A stretch of DNA of 64,000 nt from Burkholderia pyrrocinia (GCF_018417535.1 NZ_CP070978.1:434001-498000); one strand, 5' to 3'. Shown: positions 47,940 to 57,054, numbered from the stretch's first letter. The notes: a model not told the origin generated them from the sequence alone. Translations and numbers: made by a program.

Positions 47940-48485
47940 TCATTGTTCCGTCAACGTCAGACGACGATAGAGCGCGGCCTGTCCGCCTGCACCAATACCG
48001 ATCGAGCCACTAAGGGAAAAGCCCTGCGTGAAGGTGTAGTGGGCGCGCACGGGCTTCGCGCGATCGACTTCCGCGAGAATGTCGGCGATATACGATGCGG
48101 TCGGCGGGTTGCCGTCCTGCGCCGCGACCGTCATCACCATGTCGAATGTGTACGGCTTGCCGGGCGGTTCTTGCTCGAACCATTCCCGCAAAGCGATGTT
48201 TCCGCCGAAGCTTTCGACCACTTCGCGGACAGCCGCGGCCGTGCCGTTCTTGCGCGCGATCGGGATAGCGGCCTTCACACGGGCGCGCTTGATGCGCTCG
48301 GGCCAGTCGTCTTTCCACGTCACAACGCCCAGGTGCCACGCGAGCCACGGCAGCAGATCGAGCCGGATCGTGTCCGGGTTCATCAGGTCACGAATCGGCA
48401 CCGGCACCTCGCCAAGCCGCGCATTCGCGGCCGCGATCGCGCGCAGTAGCGGCGACGCATTCGGCGGCAGCAGATCACCCGCCAT
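47940..48485 (-). CDS. I: Baseplate protein gpI
   Basis: The 181-residue protein matches P2 gpI, a baseplate wedge component. It starts MAGDLLPPNASPLLRAI and includes LLPWLAWHLGVVTWKDDWPE, typical of the family. Its start lies inside the end of J (11-base overlap), and H follows after one base. Confidence 0.95.
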   Translation of the reverse strand: MAGDLLPPNASPLLRAIAAANARLGEVPVPIRDLMNPDTIRLDLLPWLAWHLGVVTWKDDWPERIKRARVKAAIPIARKNGTAAAVREVVESFGGNIALREWFEQEPPGKPYTFDMVMTVAAQDGNPPTASYIADILAEVDRAKPVRAHYTFTQGFSLSGSIGIGAGGQAALYRRLTLTEQ

Positions 48486-49383
48486 AGACGCCTCCCGGGG
48501 TGATCTTGACCGCCCGGCAGTACGGTGCCTGCGTTGCGGAAATCTCAACGTCAGCGGTCGGCGCATTCAACTTGACGCGCTCGACACCGTTCACGTGCAA
48601 CGCAGCGTAGATGCCGGACAACGTGACCTCGCGGCCGATGCGGTGCGTTTCATAGACGTAGGCCGCGAGCTTCGCGTCAGCCTCTTTCAGTACGACACTC
48701 GAATCCGGCCCGGGGAACGTGAACAGCACCGCGTCGACCCCGTAACCGATGATCGTTGCACCACGCACCGTCACCTTGTCAGTGAGCGGGCGCACGTCGT
48801 CCGCGCGAAGCGCCGCCGTCACGGCGTCGATCACTTCTTTGGACGGCGTGCCGTCGCCGTCGCGCGACAAGACCGTCACCAGTACCTCACCGGGCGCCGG
48901 GCTCGTTGCCGATGCGTCGAGCACCGAGCCATGAGCCGCAAGCGCGTGCGAACGATATGCGCCCTCCGGACCCGCGACGGAATATCCTTGCGGCGCCAAC
49001 TGCGTGCGATAGCGCAGATCGCTGTTTTCTTCCATGACGGCTGGGGTACCCGCTTCCGGATCTGCTGGCGTGATTTCCAGACGCTTGACGCCGAGCAGCG
49101 CGGCCAGTTGATCCAGATCGCCGTCCATTGCGAACGCCAGCATGACCGCACGCGCTGCGTCGTTCACGCGTTGCCGCAGGTACATTTCGCGGTACACGCT
49201 TTCTTGCAGGAGGATCATGATTGGTTCCGATTCCAGTTCGAGCGCGGCGGCCACTTCCGCGCGCCGATCCTCTGGCACGAGCGACAGGAGCCCGGCCTTG
49301 CGCTCTGCGAGCATTGCCTCAAAATCGATTTCCTCGACAACATCGGGTGCGGGCAGGCGCGACAGATCGATCGGGGTACTCAT
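48475..49383 (-). CDS. J: Baseplate protein gpJ
   Basis: The 302-residue protein matches P2 gpJ, a wedge component related to T4 gp6. It starts MSTPIDLSRLPAPDVVEEID and contains LRQRVNDAARAVMLAFA and the LAPQGYSVAGPEGAYRSHA motif typical of the family. It overlaps W by four bases and I by eleven. Confidence 0.96.
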   Translation of the reverse strand: MSTPIDLSRLPAPDVVEEIDFEAMLAERKAGLLSLVPEDRRAEVAAALELESEPIMILLQESVYREMYLRQRVNDAARAVMLAFAMDGDLDQLAALLGVKRLEITPADPEAGTPAVMEENSDLRYRTQLAPQGYSVAGPEGAYRSHALAAHGSVLDASATSPAPGEVLVTVLSRDGDGTPSKEVIDAVTAALRADDVRPLTDKVTVRGATIIGYGVDAVLFTFPGPDSSVVLKEADAKLAAYVYETHRIGREVTLSGIYAALHVNGVERVKLNAPTADVEISATQAPYCRAVKITPGGVYGG

Positions 49384-49754
49384 GCGCCGATACCCTCAAC
49401 GGCAACCGACGTTTGAAAATCGACGGACGCACCGCGAACCGTCGTATAGCCTTCCACGATTACCGGCAACGTCCCGGCCGCGAATTGGCCGGACGTGATC
49501 GCGTCCTGATCGATCGAGACACGCGTGAGCGTCAGCCGAGGTTCCCACCGCATCAACGCGGTTGCGACGGCCGCGTACACCTGCGTGAGCACGCCTTGAT
49601 TGCCGGGTGCGTCGATCTGGTCCGGCAGGTCCGAGCCGAACAAGCGCCGCTTAACGCGCGTGCGCAACGGCGTCGAAAAGATGATGGCGATCGACTGGCG
49701 CAGGTGATCGACGCCTTCAACGTATCGCCCGGTCTGTGCGTTCATGCCGATCAT
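49380..49754 (-). CDS. W: Baseplate protein gpW (gp25-like)
   Basis: The 124-residue protein matches P2 gpW, homologous to T4 gp25. It carries HLRQSIAIIFSTPLRTRVKRR, the family core. The ATG at 49754 is chosen because it overlaps the V stop (TGATG); a GTG three bases upstream is the alternative. It overlaps J by four bases. Confidence 0.95.
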   Translation of the reverse strand: MIGMNAQTGRYVEGVDHLRQSIAIIFSTPLRTRVKRRLFGSDLPDQIDAPGNQGVLTQVYAAVATALMRWEPRLTLTRVSIDQDAITSGQFAAGTLPVIVEGYTTVRGASVDFQTSVAVEGIGA

Positions 49755-50470
49755 CACGCCCCCGCGAGCGGCGACGACACGAGCGCGAATTCTCCCTGCG
49801 CCCGGTGCGGGTGGAATCTGAGGCTGATGTCGCCAGCCTTTACGTCGTCCGTGAAATGGGCCGAGCCACGAATCTGCATAACCGGACCCGCCCCACCCTC
49901 ACCCGATTCTCCGGTCGCACCACTCAGGAACTTGAACGGACCTTCGACCGTGAACGCACCCTTACACGTCGTTTGCTTTGCATCGAGCGTGACGGTTTCG
50001 GCCTTGACGGTCGCGTCCTGCGTTTCGATCAGCACGGACGCGGGCGCAGCGAAATGGATCGTGGCACCCGCAGGCAACGCAACCGTGAGCGCGTGGCTCG
50101 CGTCGTCGTAGACGATCCGGCCGCCGTCGGCGAACACGATCATGTGCTCGCTCGGGCTCGTGCTCGGTGCGGGATAGTCGTCGGCATACTCGGCGCCGGA
50201 CACCACGCCTTGCGACGGATCACCGCCCGGGCAGTCGATCACCACCGGCTCGCCGATGCTCGGCGCGCTCCATGTGCGGACCTTGCCCGCACGCGTGGCT
50301 TTCCACGGGAGCCAGTTCGTCGTGAGCCCTTCGCCGTCGGTGTCAGGGTCGCCGACGGCAACGCGGCACCGGGGCGCGGTCGGATCGGCCAGATCGAGCG
50401 CAACCACGCGGCCGCGCAGAATGCCGTTCCGCTGTTGTCGCTGTGCTTCGTTCGCCTGTGCCTGTCCCAC
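49754..50470 (-). CDS. V: Baseplate spike protein gpV
   Basis: The 238-residue protein is the membrane-piercing spike. The N-terminal part is an OB-fold (ILRGRVVALDLADPTAPRCRV), the middle a beta-helix rich in Thr and Val (TVKAETVTLDAKQ), and the end carries FHPHR. This His-x-His pattern binds the iron at the tip of P2 gpV. A late promoter element lies 74-91 bases upstream. The cargo PAAR protein could in principle sit on this spike. Confidence 0.95.
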   Translation of the reverse strand: MGQAQANEAQRQQRNGILRGRVVALDLADPTAPRCRVAVGDPDTDGEGLTTNWLPWKATRAGKVRTWSAPSIGEPVVIDCPGGDPSQGVVSGAEYADDYPAPSTSPSEHMIVFADGGRIVYDDASHALTVALPAGATIHFAAPASVLIETQDATVKAETVTLDAKQTTCKGAFTVEGPFKFLSGATGESGEGGAGPVMQIRGSAHFTDDVKAGDISLRFHPHRAQGEFALVSSPLAGA

Positions 50471-50543
50471 GTGTGCCTCGCCGCTGTATCAATCGATACG
50501 CCATCGTGCCGCGCGCGCGATCGACAGGCGAGCGACGGCGCCA

Positions 50544-50561
50544 CGGCTCAGGCCGGGTACA
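50544..50561 (-). promoter_or_regulatory. Late promoter element upstream of gpV
   Basis: The minus strand reads TGTACCCGGCCTGAGCCG. Its first 13 bases are identical to the element upstream of gpO. The distance to the start codon is similar (74-91 against 90-107 bases). The second half-site (TGT-N12-ACA in the consensus) is degenerate here. Confidence 0.6.
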
Positions 50562-50602
50562 AAATCAGCGAGGGATACGCGACGGCCGCGCGCGACCGAG
50601 CG

Positions 50603-51076
50603 TCAGCGGGAGGAAAGGTGTTTGAGGTAGTGGTCGCGAATCATGCCGCGCTCGGGCTCAGTGAAGCCGAGCAGCACGCGACGGGGATACCGGTATTCCG
50701 GCCCGCCCGGCGCCACCGGGGCGCGCTCGCCGTGTTGGTGGACGGCTGCAATCTGCGCGACACGCCCGGCGAATCCGACCGTGCCGCCGTCGGCTGTCGC
50801 CGCGACCGTCATAAACCGCGTCGTGCGCAGCTTCATGAACATGGCCTGCCGCCTGATCCGGCCCGCACTGGCGCGCGCAGGCGGGCGTTTGCCCGACGCA
50901 CGCTTTCGTGGCTCGAACGGCGTCCCGTCGGGGTTCGTTTGCTTCGCGACACGGGCCGACTGGCTGCGCCGCAGGTCGCGCACGATGGCGCGCAGCACGC
51001 CGCGCCGTTGCGCGGGCGTGAGCTTCGCGAGCAGTTCGCCCACCCACGAATCGAGTGCGGTTAGATCGTCCGTCAC
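50603..51076 (-). CDS. S: Tail completion protein gpS
   Basis: The 157-residue protein matches P2 gpS (phage virion morphogenesis). It has the NPDGTPFEPRK motif and RIRRQAMFMKLRT, both typical. It overlaps R by four bases. V starts 132 bases further on, with the promoter element in between. Confidence 0.94.
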   Translation of the reverse strand: MTDDLTALDSWVGELLAKLTPAQRRGVLRAIVRDLRRSQSARVAKQTNPDGTPFEPRKRASGKRPPARASAGRIRRQAMFMKLRTTRFMTVAATADGGTVGFAGRVAQIAAVHQHGERAPVAPGGPEYRYPRRVLLGFTEPERGMIRDHYLKHLSSR

Positions 51077-51549
51077 CGTCTGCGCGCCACGAGGATTGTT
51101 TCAACCGGGTCGAGCAGCCATGCGGCCGAGTCCACATCGACATTACCGGGTGCGCTGTCTTCCACGGACGCATACGACCGGGTACCGTCCGGCGCCACCG
51201 TCACGACGACGTTTTCGGTCAGGGGGACGCGAATCGACAGGTCGACGGCGCCATTGTTCAACACGTCCGCTTCGAACGTGATCCCGTTCTGCCGGGTGTC
51301 CGGGTTCTGCACGATATCCGGCTGATTGCGCTTCGCCCATTCGGTAATGTCGCCCATGAGCGCGAACGTCGATCCGGCGAAATCGAGAAGCACAATGCGC
51401 GCCACGTAGCGAATCACGTACGACGGCGCAGGCGACGCGTTCGATTCGACCACGCCCTCATCAACGAACACGAGCAGCCGATCGGGGTTTTCGGGCAGGT
51501 ACGCAACGGCGCCCGTGATCGCGGCACGCAACGAATCGAGCTTTTTCAC
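51073..51549 (-). CDS. R: Tail completion protein gpR
   Basis: The 158-residue protein matches P2 gpR. It starts with a GTG (51549) that overlaps the Rz1-like lipoprotein stop as GTGA, followed by KKLDSLRAAITGA, the family's typical beginning. The middle LLDFAGSTFALMGDITEWAKRN is also characteristic. Confidence 0.93.
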   Translation of the reverse strand: MKKLDSLRAAITGAVAYLPENPDRLLVFVDEGVVESNASPAPSYVIRYVARIVLLDFAGSTFALMGDITEWAKRNQPDIVQNPDTRQNGITFEADVLNNGAVDLSIRVPLTENVVVTVAPDGTRSYASVEDSAPGNVDVDSAAWLLDPVETILVARRR

Positions 51550-51839
51550 CGTGCGCCGTCCGGATCTGCGACCGTAGCCGCGCGCTCGGCGCGCGCCTGG
51601 CACTCGGCGATCGCATCGACCGTCGCCGCACACTGCGCCCATGCGGCCTTCGTCATCAGCAGCGCTGCATTCATGTCACGGTTCGTTTGCGGCGCCATCG
51701 CAGGCAGCGCGCACCGCGTCACCGGCTGGCACGCGCTGAAGGTAATCACAGGCGCCGGTGAGATCGGGGCTTGTTTGCAGGCGGGCAACGTCAGCAGGCA
51801 GGACAGTATCAGCCCATGCGCGAGATTCGGGCGTTTCAT
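51546..51839 (-). CDS. lysC: Rz1-like spanin lipoprotein (LysC)
   Basis: The 97-residue product has a lipoprotein signal with the lipobox LPAC (Cys21), placing it in the outer membrane. The mature part is Pro- and Cys-containing, as in Rz1. The gene overlaps the Rz-like gene in a different frame by 164 bases, the classic nested spanin arrangement. It joins with the Rz-like protein to fuse the membranes during lysis. Confidence 0.88.
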   Translation of the reverse strand: MKRPNLAHGLILSCLLTLPACKQAPISPAPVITFSACQPVTRCALPAMAPQTNRDMNAALLMTKAAWAQCAATVDAIAECQARAERAATVADPDGAR

Positions 51840-52116
51840 TCAGGATTCTCCGGGTTGCGGCTTCGATGCGCGCCTGCGCCGTGCTGATCTGCGTGCGCGT
51901 TGTGTCGAGCCGCCGTTGTAGTTCGGCGTTTGACTGCGCGCTTGCGGCGAGTCGCGCAATCGTCTGATCGCGCGCCGTCACCTGATCGCGCGCAGCGCGT
52001 GCGGCCTGCTGTGCGGCCGCAACGTCCGCATGGAGCGATTGGATATAGCGAACGCCGCCCCATGCGGCGAGCGCAGCCGCGCCGATCGCCAGCAGCTTCG
52101 CGACGAGCGGATTCAT
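51676..52116 (-). CDS. lysB: Rz-like inner-membrane spanin (LysB)
   Basis: The 146-residue protein has one N-terminal transmembrane segment (residues 4-24), then a long coiled coil rich in Ala, Gln, Arg and Glu. This is the layout of Rz inner-membrane spanins. The ATG at 52116 overlaps the endolysin stop by four bases. The Rz1-like gene is nested in its 3' part. Confidence 0.9.
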   Translation of the reverse strand: MNPLVAKLLAIGAAALAAWGGVRYIQSLHADVAAAQQAARAARDQVTARDQTIARLAASAQSNAELQRRLDTTRTQISTAQARIEAATRRILNETPESRAWADTVLPADVARLQTSPDLTGACDYLQRVPAGDAVRAACDGAANEP

Positions 52117-52562
52117 GCGCCCACCGTGTACGACGCCGATTCGCCACTGAAATGAGCGGTCAGCACCTGCCGACGGGGCTTCACGCCGTCGGCCGCGAGG
52201 CCGATATGCACCCACCGGCCGCCCTCGTGAATGAGCTGATCGAACGCGAGATTCGACGCCGCCAGCTTGCGCACGACGTCAAGCGGTGCGCCGAACTTCG
52301 GGCAAACGAAATCGGCCGCGATCCCGGCAAGGTGCGCGCTATTGGCGACGCCGCCCACCGCGCGATTCAGTGCCGGGCAGCGATAGCCCGAAGTGATCTG
52401 CATCGGCTTGCCGCCGAGCAGCACGCGGGCCTGTTCCAGCGTCTGCGCCAGACGCCGCAGGTTTTCGACTGTCGCGGCCGACGGCGAGTTGTCGATATGC
52501 CGCGTGCGCGCTACGTCGCTCGCGGTCAGTTCTTCGAGTGTGAAATGGTCCGTCAACTGCAT
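52113..52562 (-). CDS. Endolysin, M15-type peptidase
   Basis: The 149-residue protein is a zinc peptidase of family M15 (D-Ala-D-Ala carboxypeptidase-like) that cuts peptidoglycan stems. The zinc ligands are visible as SAHLAGIAAD (His and Asp) and the later WVHIG (His). The start MQLTDHFTLEELTASD is typical of phage M15 endolysins. No signal peptide is present, so it needs the holin. The gene replaces P2 gene K by a different enzyme type. Confidence 0.92.
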   Translation of the reverse strand: MQLTDHFTLEELTASDVARTRHIDNSPSAATVENLRRLAQTLEQARVLLGGKPMQITSGYRCPALNRAVGGVANSAHLAGIAADFVCPKFGAPLDVVRKLAASNLAFDQLIHEGGRWVHIGLAADGVKPRRQVLTAHFSGESASYTVGA

Positions 52563-52597
52563 AGTGCCTCCCTGATTGCCTGCATGCGGAGCGCGCC

Positions 52598-53002
52598 TTA
52601 TCTGCCCGCGTCTGCCCCGCGATCCACTTCGCGCAACGCGCGATCGAGCGCCCGATCGAGCACCCGCGAACCGCCGTACCCGGCGAGCGTGATAACGCCC
52701 GCCTCAAGCACCGCTTGAAAATTCATCCATTCGGACGCGAAGAACGCCAGCAGCCCGGCCACGAGCGACACCACCAGATCCTTGGCGATTTCCAGCCCGA
52801 TCGAGCGAACCGGCGCCACGTCGGCCGCAAGCTTCTGCAACGTGCTCGCGAGGCCGCCAATGAACGACAGGAACAGGCACAGCGTCACGGCCGCGAGCGG
52901 GATGCTCGACAGATCGTCGCCGAACGTGACCGTTGCCGCCCACGCGGACGGCGGCCACACCACCGCCAGCCAGACCCACCGATACCGAATCAGGTTTTGC
53001 AC
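52598..53002 (-). CDS. Holin (LydA-like)
   Basis: The 134-residue protein starts at a GTG (53002) and has three hydrophobic segments (about residues 7-24, 34-52 and 74-92). A charged C-terminal tail ends ALREVDRGADAGR. It lies directly before the endolysin gene, the usual holin place. A longer upstream frame exists but is Arg-rich and overlaps the previous gene. The LydA/holin-3 type is inferred from the segment pattern. Confidence 0.8.
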   Translation of the reverse strand: MQNLIRYRWVWLAVVWPPSAWAATVTFGDDLSSIPLAAVTLCLFLSFIGGLASTLQKLAADVAPVRSIGLEIAKDLVVSLVAGLLAFFASEWMNFQAVLEAGVITLAGYGGSRVLDRALDRALREVDRGADAGR

Positions 53003-53433
53003 GCAGCCCTCCGATGACGTTTTTCGAATTGATCGTGGAACGCCAGCACCAGACTGGTAACGGCCATTCCGACATACAGCAGATAAGCACCCCACGCGTC
53101 GCCGAGGATTGGCGCAAACACGAAGGGCGGCACGAGATAGCAGAACGCCGCGCCCACGTAGAGCCCGTGGCGGTGCCGCACGAGCCATACGCACGCGCAA
53201 CGTTGCGGCAGGACGCCGTTCAGCAGCACATCGGCGACCTGCACCATTGCAATTCCGATCATGGCGAGCGTCAGGATTGCGCCTGGCAAACCCTCCCGCC
53301 GCATCATCATGTCCGCGAGCGCGTACGGTGCCGACACGCTGCGCGTGACGACCACTAGCGCGAGCACCGCATACAGCGCGCGGAACGCGACAGCGCGCGC
53401 GCCGTGATCGTGAAAACCGGGGTCTTTTCGCAT
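52990..53433 (-). CDS. Small membrane protein in the lysis cassette (second holin or antiholin)
   Basis: The 147-residue protein has about four hydrophobic segments and short charged ends. It lies between X and the LydA-like holin, in the position of the P2 holin gene Y, and overlaps the holin start by 13 bases. It could be an antiholin or a co-holin. No family motif is recognised. Confidence 0.7.
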   Translation of the reverse strand: MRKDPGFHDHGARAVAFRALYAVLALVVVTRSVSAPYALADMMMRREGLPGAILTLAMIGIAMVQVADVLLNGVLPQRCACVWLVRHRHGLYVGAAFCYLVPPFVFAPILGDAWGAYLLYVGMAVTSLVLAFHDQFEKRHRRAACKT

Positions 53434-53440
53434 ACGAACC

Positions 53441-53647
53441 TCAATCGAATAGCTGAACCAGCGGCGCCGTTCCCGCGATCCCCGTCGGGTCCGGCATTTC
53501 GACCTCGAACCCGAGCGGAAGAAACAGGCCGATATCGGCCAAGCCCGGGTTCGCCTCTAACACCGCCTCGACCACGCCATCGGTGCGGCCGTACCAACGC
53601 CAGCAGAGCGCGTCGACGGTTTCGTTTTGTTGTGCGCGTGCCTTCAT
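53441..53647 (-). CDS. X: Tail protein gpX
   Basis: The 68-residue protein matches P2 gpX, a LysM-like tail protein. It starts MKARAQQNETVDALCWRWYG and ends near PLGFEVEMPD. The ATG overlaps the L stop (ATGA). The longer upstream frame lies within L and is not used. Confidence 0.93.
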   Translation of the reverse strand: MKARAQQNETVDALCWRWYGRTDGVVEAVLEANPGLADIGLFLPLGFEVEMPDPTGIAGTAPLVQLFD

Positions 53648-54147
53648 CAGATCAGGTCCACCGTGACGCGTCGGCGGCGCATGATGTCCGAGACGGCCCA
53701 ATACGCGTCACGCCGCGCGTCTTCCGGCAGGCAATCCAGCGCCTCCGCTCGGCGCGCACCACTGGCCGACGTGTCGTAACCGCGATAGCGCTCAACCAGC
53801 CACGCGAGCGCCCATGCGCACACGGCCCGGCGAAAGCGCGACACCTGCACATTCACGCCGTCCACCTCGCCGCTCAGGGTTGCCGCCAGATCGGCCGCAC
53901 CTTCGCGTTCACGATCCGCGCGCCACTCGGCGAGCACGTCGCGGGTATGCGCGATGCCCTCGACCAACGCATCGCGAAATCGCGAATCGGTGATCGTGCC
54001 GTCTTGCAGGCGCATCACCTCACGGGCGACGCGCAGATCGATTTCCGGAAACCATCCGTCGCCCGGGATGATCGGGGCGACAGCAGGATCGGCCGGTTTC
54101 GGTGCGGTCGCGGCCGGAACGGGCGCGGTAGAGACGAAATCATTCAT
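53647..54147 (-). CDS. L: Head completion protein gpL
   Basis: The 166-residue protein matches P2 gpL, which completes the head-tail connector. It begins with a Pro/Ala-rich stretch and then IIPGDGWFPEIDLRVAREVMRL, the family core. It follows M after 95 bases. Confidence 0.94.
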   Translation of the reverse strand: MNDFVSTAPVPAATAPKPADPAVAPIIPGDGWFPEIDLRVAREVMRLQDGTITDSRFRDALVEGIAHTRDVLAEWRADREREGAADLAATLSGEVDGVNVQVSRFRRAVCAWALAWLVERYRGYDTSASGARRAEALDCLPEDARRDAYWAVSDIMRRRRVTVDLI

Positions 54148-54242
54148 CGCGGCACCGTTCAGGGTGGCGGTGGACGCGTGCCGCTTGGCAAGGCGCGATG
54201 CCTGCCGCCCGGCACGCGTGCCGCCACGTCGCGAGGGACGCG

Positions 54243-54941
54243 TTACGCATCCGTGCCCTCACCATCGGGGCCGGGTGCAGGTTCTTTGCCGGACAGCAGC
54301 GTTTCGAGCCGCGCGATATCGCGCTTCACGCCGATCTTGTCGTTCAGCTCGAACGCGCGGCGAAACGCGGCAAGCGCGGAATCCGGGTCGATCGCAGTCA
54401 GCGCCACGCCGTACGCCTTGAACAGCTTCGCGCGGATCTGATCGACCATATCGAAAGGCGCGGTCAGATCGATCACTTCGGCCAGCAGGTCCGACGGCAC
54501 GTCAGCCGTGTCGGCGAACCCTTCCGCCACCGTCGCCGGTAGCGTGCGGTCGAAATGTGCGGGCATGGTCAACCCGTGGCGGATCGCGTATCGGGCAATA
54601 TCCATCGCCTCGCCCATGTCGCCGGCGTCGAGCCGCCACAGCATGATCGTTGTCACCACGTCATCCTGACCGCCTGCGTCGCGTTCCAGCACTTCGCTGA
54701 TGTACGGCACATAGTCGGGCAGGATTTCGCGCTTGATTTCGACCTTCCGCTCGACGGATTGCGTTTCCTTCAATCGCCGCTGATCCGTCGCGAGCTTCGC
54801 GCGCATCATTTCGTACGCCCTGTCCTGCCCGCGTTGCGTGCTCGCCGCGACCTCGCCGCGCGTGTCGCCGGGTTCGGCGACGAACGCGGCCGACGCGGCG
54901 ACGCGCATCAAATGCCGAGTGATCGGGGTATGTCGCGTCAT
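54243..54941 (-). CDS. M: Terminase small (endonuclease) subunit gpM
   Basis: The 232-residue protein matches P2 gpM, the subunit that cuts cos. It has the N-terminal pattern MTRHTPITRHLMRVAAS and the DDVVTTIMLWRLDAGDMGEAMDIA core. A cos-like site is found at 61136-61154. N precedes it by nine bases. Confidence 0.95.
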   Translation of the reverse strand: MTRHTPITRHLMRVAASAAFVAEPGDTRGEVAASTQRGQDRAYEMMRAKLATDQRRLKETQSVERKVEIKREILPDYVPYISEVLERDAGGQDDVVTTIMLWRLDAGDMGEAMDIARYAIRHGLTMPAHFDRTLPATVAEGFADTADVPSDLLAEVIDLTAPFDMVDQIRAKLFKAYGVALTAIDPDSALAAFRRAFELNDKIGVKRDIARLETLLSGKEPAPGPDGEGTDA

Positions 54942-54950
54942 CGCCGCACC

Positions 54951-55988
54951 TTACTGACCGCCCACGGGTGCAGGCGCACCCGCGAACTCGACGTTCTCGA
55001 TCAGGCAACCGGCGCCGAAATCCTCGACCACATACGCTTCGTTGCTCGATTCGAAGAACTCGACTTGATCGCGCTTCGGGTTGTCGATCACGGCGCGTCG
55101 ACGGCCGCTGATTTGCCAGTAGATCGACAGGTTTTTCGGGATGGTGATGAACAGCTTGCCGCGCGGCATGAAAGGCACCTGCATAGCTCGCAGATTGCCG
55201 ATGCGCTTCTGGCTGATGACCAGTCCGGCCGCGAGCGATTCGGTCGGCGGGTTGTCGCGATCGAGAATCGGGAAATACTTGTCCAGGAGCGTATCGCGGC
55301 CGCACAGCACGACCAGTTCCGGACTTTCCGCATACCACGGCTCGATCAGTGAATTCGTCGCCTCGTACACGAGCGCGTCGAGGTTCTTGTAATCGCCATC
55401 GGCGCCGCCGATCACCAGCTTGCCCGAGCCCTTCTTTCCTTCGCTGATCACACGATCCTTGCCCTGATCGCGGTACTTCTGCAGCCAGCCCTTGTTCACG
55501 TCTTCGAGATTCGGGTTCTTCGTGCGATCGGACGTTGCGGCCCGGCCAACACCATTGAAGCCGATACGAATCCGGTCGAGCGCTTGTTGCTGCGCGTTCA
55601 CGTCTCGCACCATCGTCTGGAAATTCGGGAACTGCGCCCACGCGTCGAGCTTGCTGTACTTCAAATGCGTGTCGAAATTCGTCTGCGTGCAGACATACGC
55701 GTTCGGGTCCATGTCGGTCAGATCGACAGTGGTTCGATCCGTCTTCGAGGTGTCCGTCGTGCTCGCAATCGGCGCGCCGATCAGCAGACCGAGTTTTTCG
55801 CCCATCTGTTCGGTGACGCCCTGTACGTTGATGCTTTGCAGGAACGCCGCCGATTCTTGAATACGCTTTTCGAGCGTTTGTTGGACGCTCGGCGCGACCG
55901 CGAATTTTTCCGCAACGCTCGCGACGCCGTTCAGCTTCGCGATGTTGTCCATGTAGCGCGTCAGCGCGCGCCGGGTAATCGGGTTCAT
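54951..55988 (-). CDS. N: Major capsid protein gpN
   Basis: The 345-residue protein matches P2 gpN. It starts MNPITRRALTRYMDNIAKLNG and contains the KGWLQKYR motif and VLCGRDTLLDKYFPI, all typical. In P2 the capsid protein is cut near its N-terminus by gpO. Confidence 0.97.
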   Translation of the reverse strand: MNPITRRALTRYMDNIAKLNGVASVAEKFAVAPSVQQTLEKRIQESAAFLQSINVQGVTEQMGEKLGLLIGAPIASTTDTSKTDRTTVDLTDMDPNAYVCTQTNFDTHLKYSKLDAWAQFPNFQTMVRDVNAQQQALDRIRIGFNGVGRAATSDRTKNPNLEDVNKGWLQKYRDQGKDRVISEGKKGSGKLVIGGADGDYKNLDALVYEATNSLIEPWYAESPELVVLCGRDTLLDKYFPILDRDNPPTESLAAGLVISQKRIGNLRAMQVPFMPRGKLFITIPKNLSIYWQISGRRRAVIDNPKRDQVEFFESSNEAYVVEDFGAGCLIENVEFAGAPAPVGGQ

Positions 55989-56033
55989 GTGTTCTCCGGT
56001 GATTCGATGTGTGGTGAGTGAGCCCGGCCGCCG

Positions 56034-56900
56034 TCAGCAGTCAGTCGCTTCCCAATCAGCGCCGCCCTTGGCGCTCGGTCGCGCGCCCGAGCCCGGTTCG
56101 CTTTCGAGTTGCTTGCTCAGAGTGTTGAACGCTTCGCGGTCTTTCTCGCGGTCGGCCTTCAACGCCGCGATATCGCGTGTCAGACCATCGATCACGACCT
56201 GTTGCGACGCACTGTGGAACGACAGCCGCGTGATCAGGTCGGCGTTCGTCGAATCGCCTTGCGCAAACTCGCCTGCCTTCGCGGCGCCGCCCTTCGATGC
56301 GTCGGCGGCCGGTGCCGGGGACTTCGGCGAGAAGCCGAACATTTCGGCGAACTTCGCCACCACGGCCGACGCAATCGACGTAGACGACGCGGCAGGATCA
56401 ACGGGTTCGTCGCCGATGAGCGATGCCGCGTCGACCTCGACACCAATCGAAAACAGATTCTCCGGTGCCCCCTTGCGGGACTTGAAGTGGTCCGGGTGTT
56501 GCCGCGAGAACGTGAGGATTTCGGTTCCGAGACTTGCGGGACTGTCCGTCACGCCGATGCCGAACAGGTATGCCTTGCCCGTCTTTGCGAAATCCGGCGC
56601 AATCTCGACGCTCGTATAGACCTTCTGGCGAGCCTTCACCATTGCCTTGAGATCGTCCGTCGGATCGATCTGTGCGAACAGCGCAAGCTTGCCGTCCTCG
56701 ACCTCGCGTGCCTCGACGGCCCGGACGTCGCCATACGCGCGGAACGGACCATCCGGCATGGTTCCCCGGTAGTGTTCGAGGAATACGCGCGCGCCGTACT
56801 TCGCCGGGTCGTACGTGCTCGCCATTTCCTCGATCTGTTGTCGCGTGATGTCGCGACCGTCTGTCGTCGCGCCCTCCGTTGCCACCCGCACAAACTTCAT
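56034..56900 (-). CDS. O: Capsid scaffolding protein and protease gpO
   Basis: The 288-residue protein matches P2 gpO: an N-terminal serine protease domain (TEGATTDGRDITRQQIEEMA, then the DPAKYGARVFLEH segment with the catalytic-type His) and a C-terminal coiled-coil scaffold domain. It starts the minus-strand operon and faces P, with a shared promoter region of 154 bases that holds an Ogr-type site. Confidence 0.95.
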   Translation of the reverse strand: MKFVRVATEGATTDGRDITRQQIEEMASTYDPAKYGARVFLEHYRGTMPDGPFRAYGDVRAVEAREVEDGKLALFAQIDPTDDLKAMVKARQKVYTSVEIAPDFAKTGKAYLFGIGVTDSPASLGTEILTFSRQHPDHFKSRKGAPENLFSIGVEVDAASLIGDEPVDPAASSTSIASAVVAKFAEMFGFSPKSPAPAADASKGGAAKAGEFAQGDSTNADLITRLSFHSASQQVVIDGLTRDIAALKADREKDREAFNTLSKQLESEPGSGARPSAKGGADWEATDC

Positions 56901-56989
56901 TGTGTTTTCTCCCTGTTGATTCCTGTCCGCTTATCGAGCGTGAACACCATCGTGCGTGAGCACCGCCAACGCTTCAATGCACGCTCCCG

Positions 56990-57007
56990 TGTGACAGGCC
57001 GGGTACA
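56990..57007. promoter_or_regulatory. Ogr-type late activator site between O and P
   Basis: TGT-GACAGGCCGGGT-ACA fits the Ogr/Delta consensus TGT-N12-ACA exactly and is symmetric enough to serve both directions. It lies 48 bases before the P start and 90 bases before the O start. P2 also has divergent late promoters in this gap. Confidence 0.75.
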
Positions 57008-57054
57008 GATTCGGACGGTCGATTTCACGCTCGCGCGCGCGATACGCTCGACGC

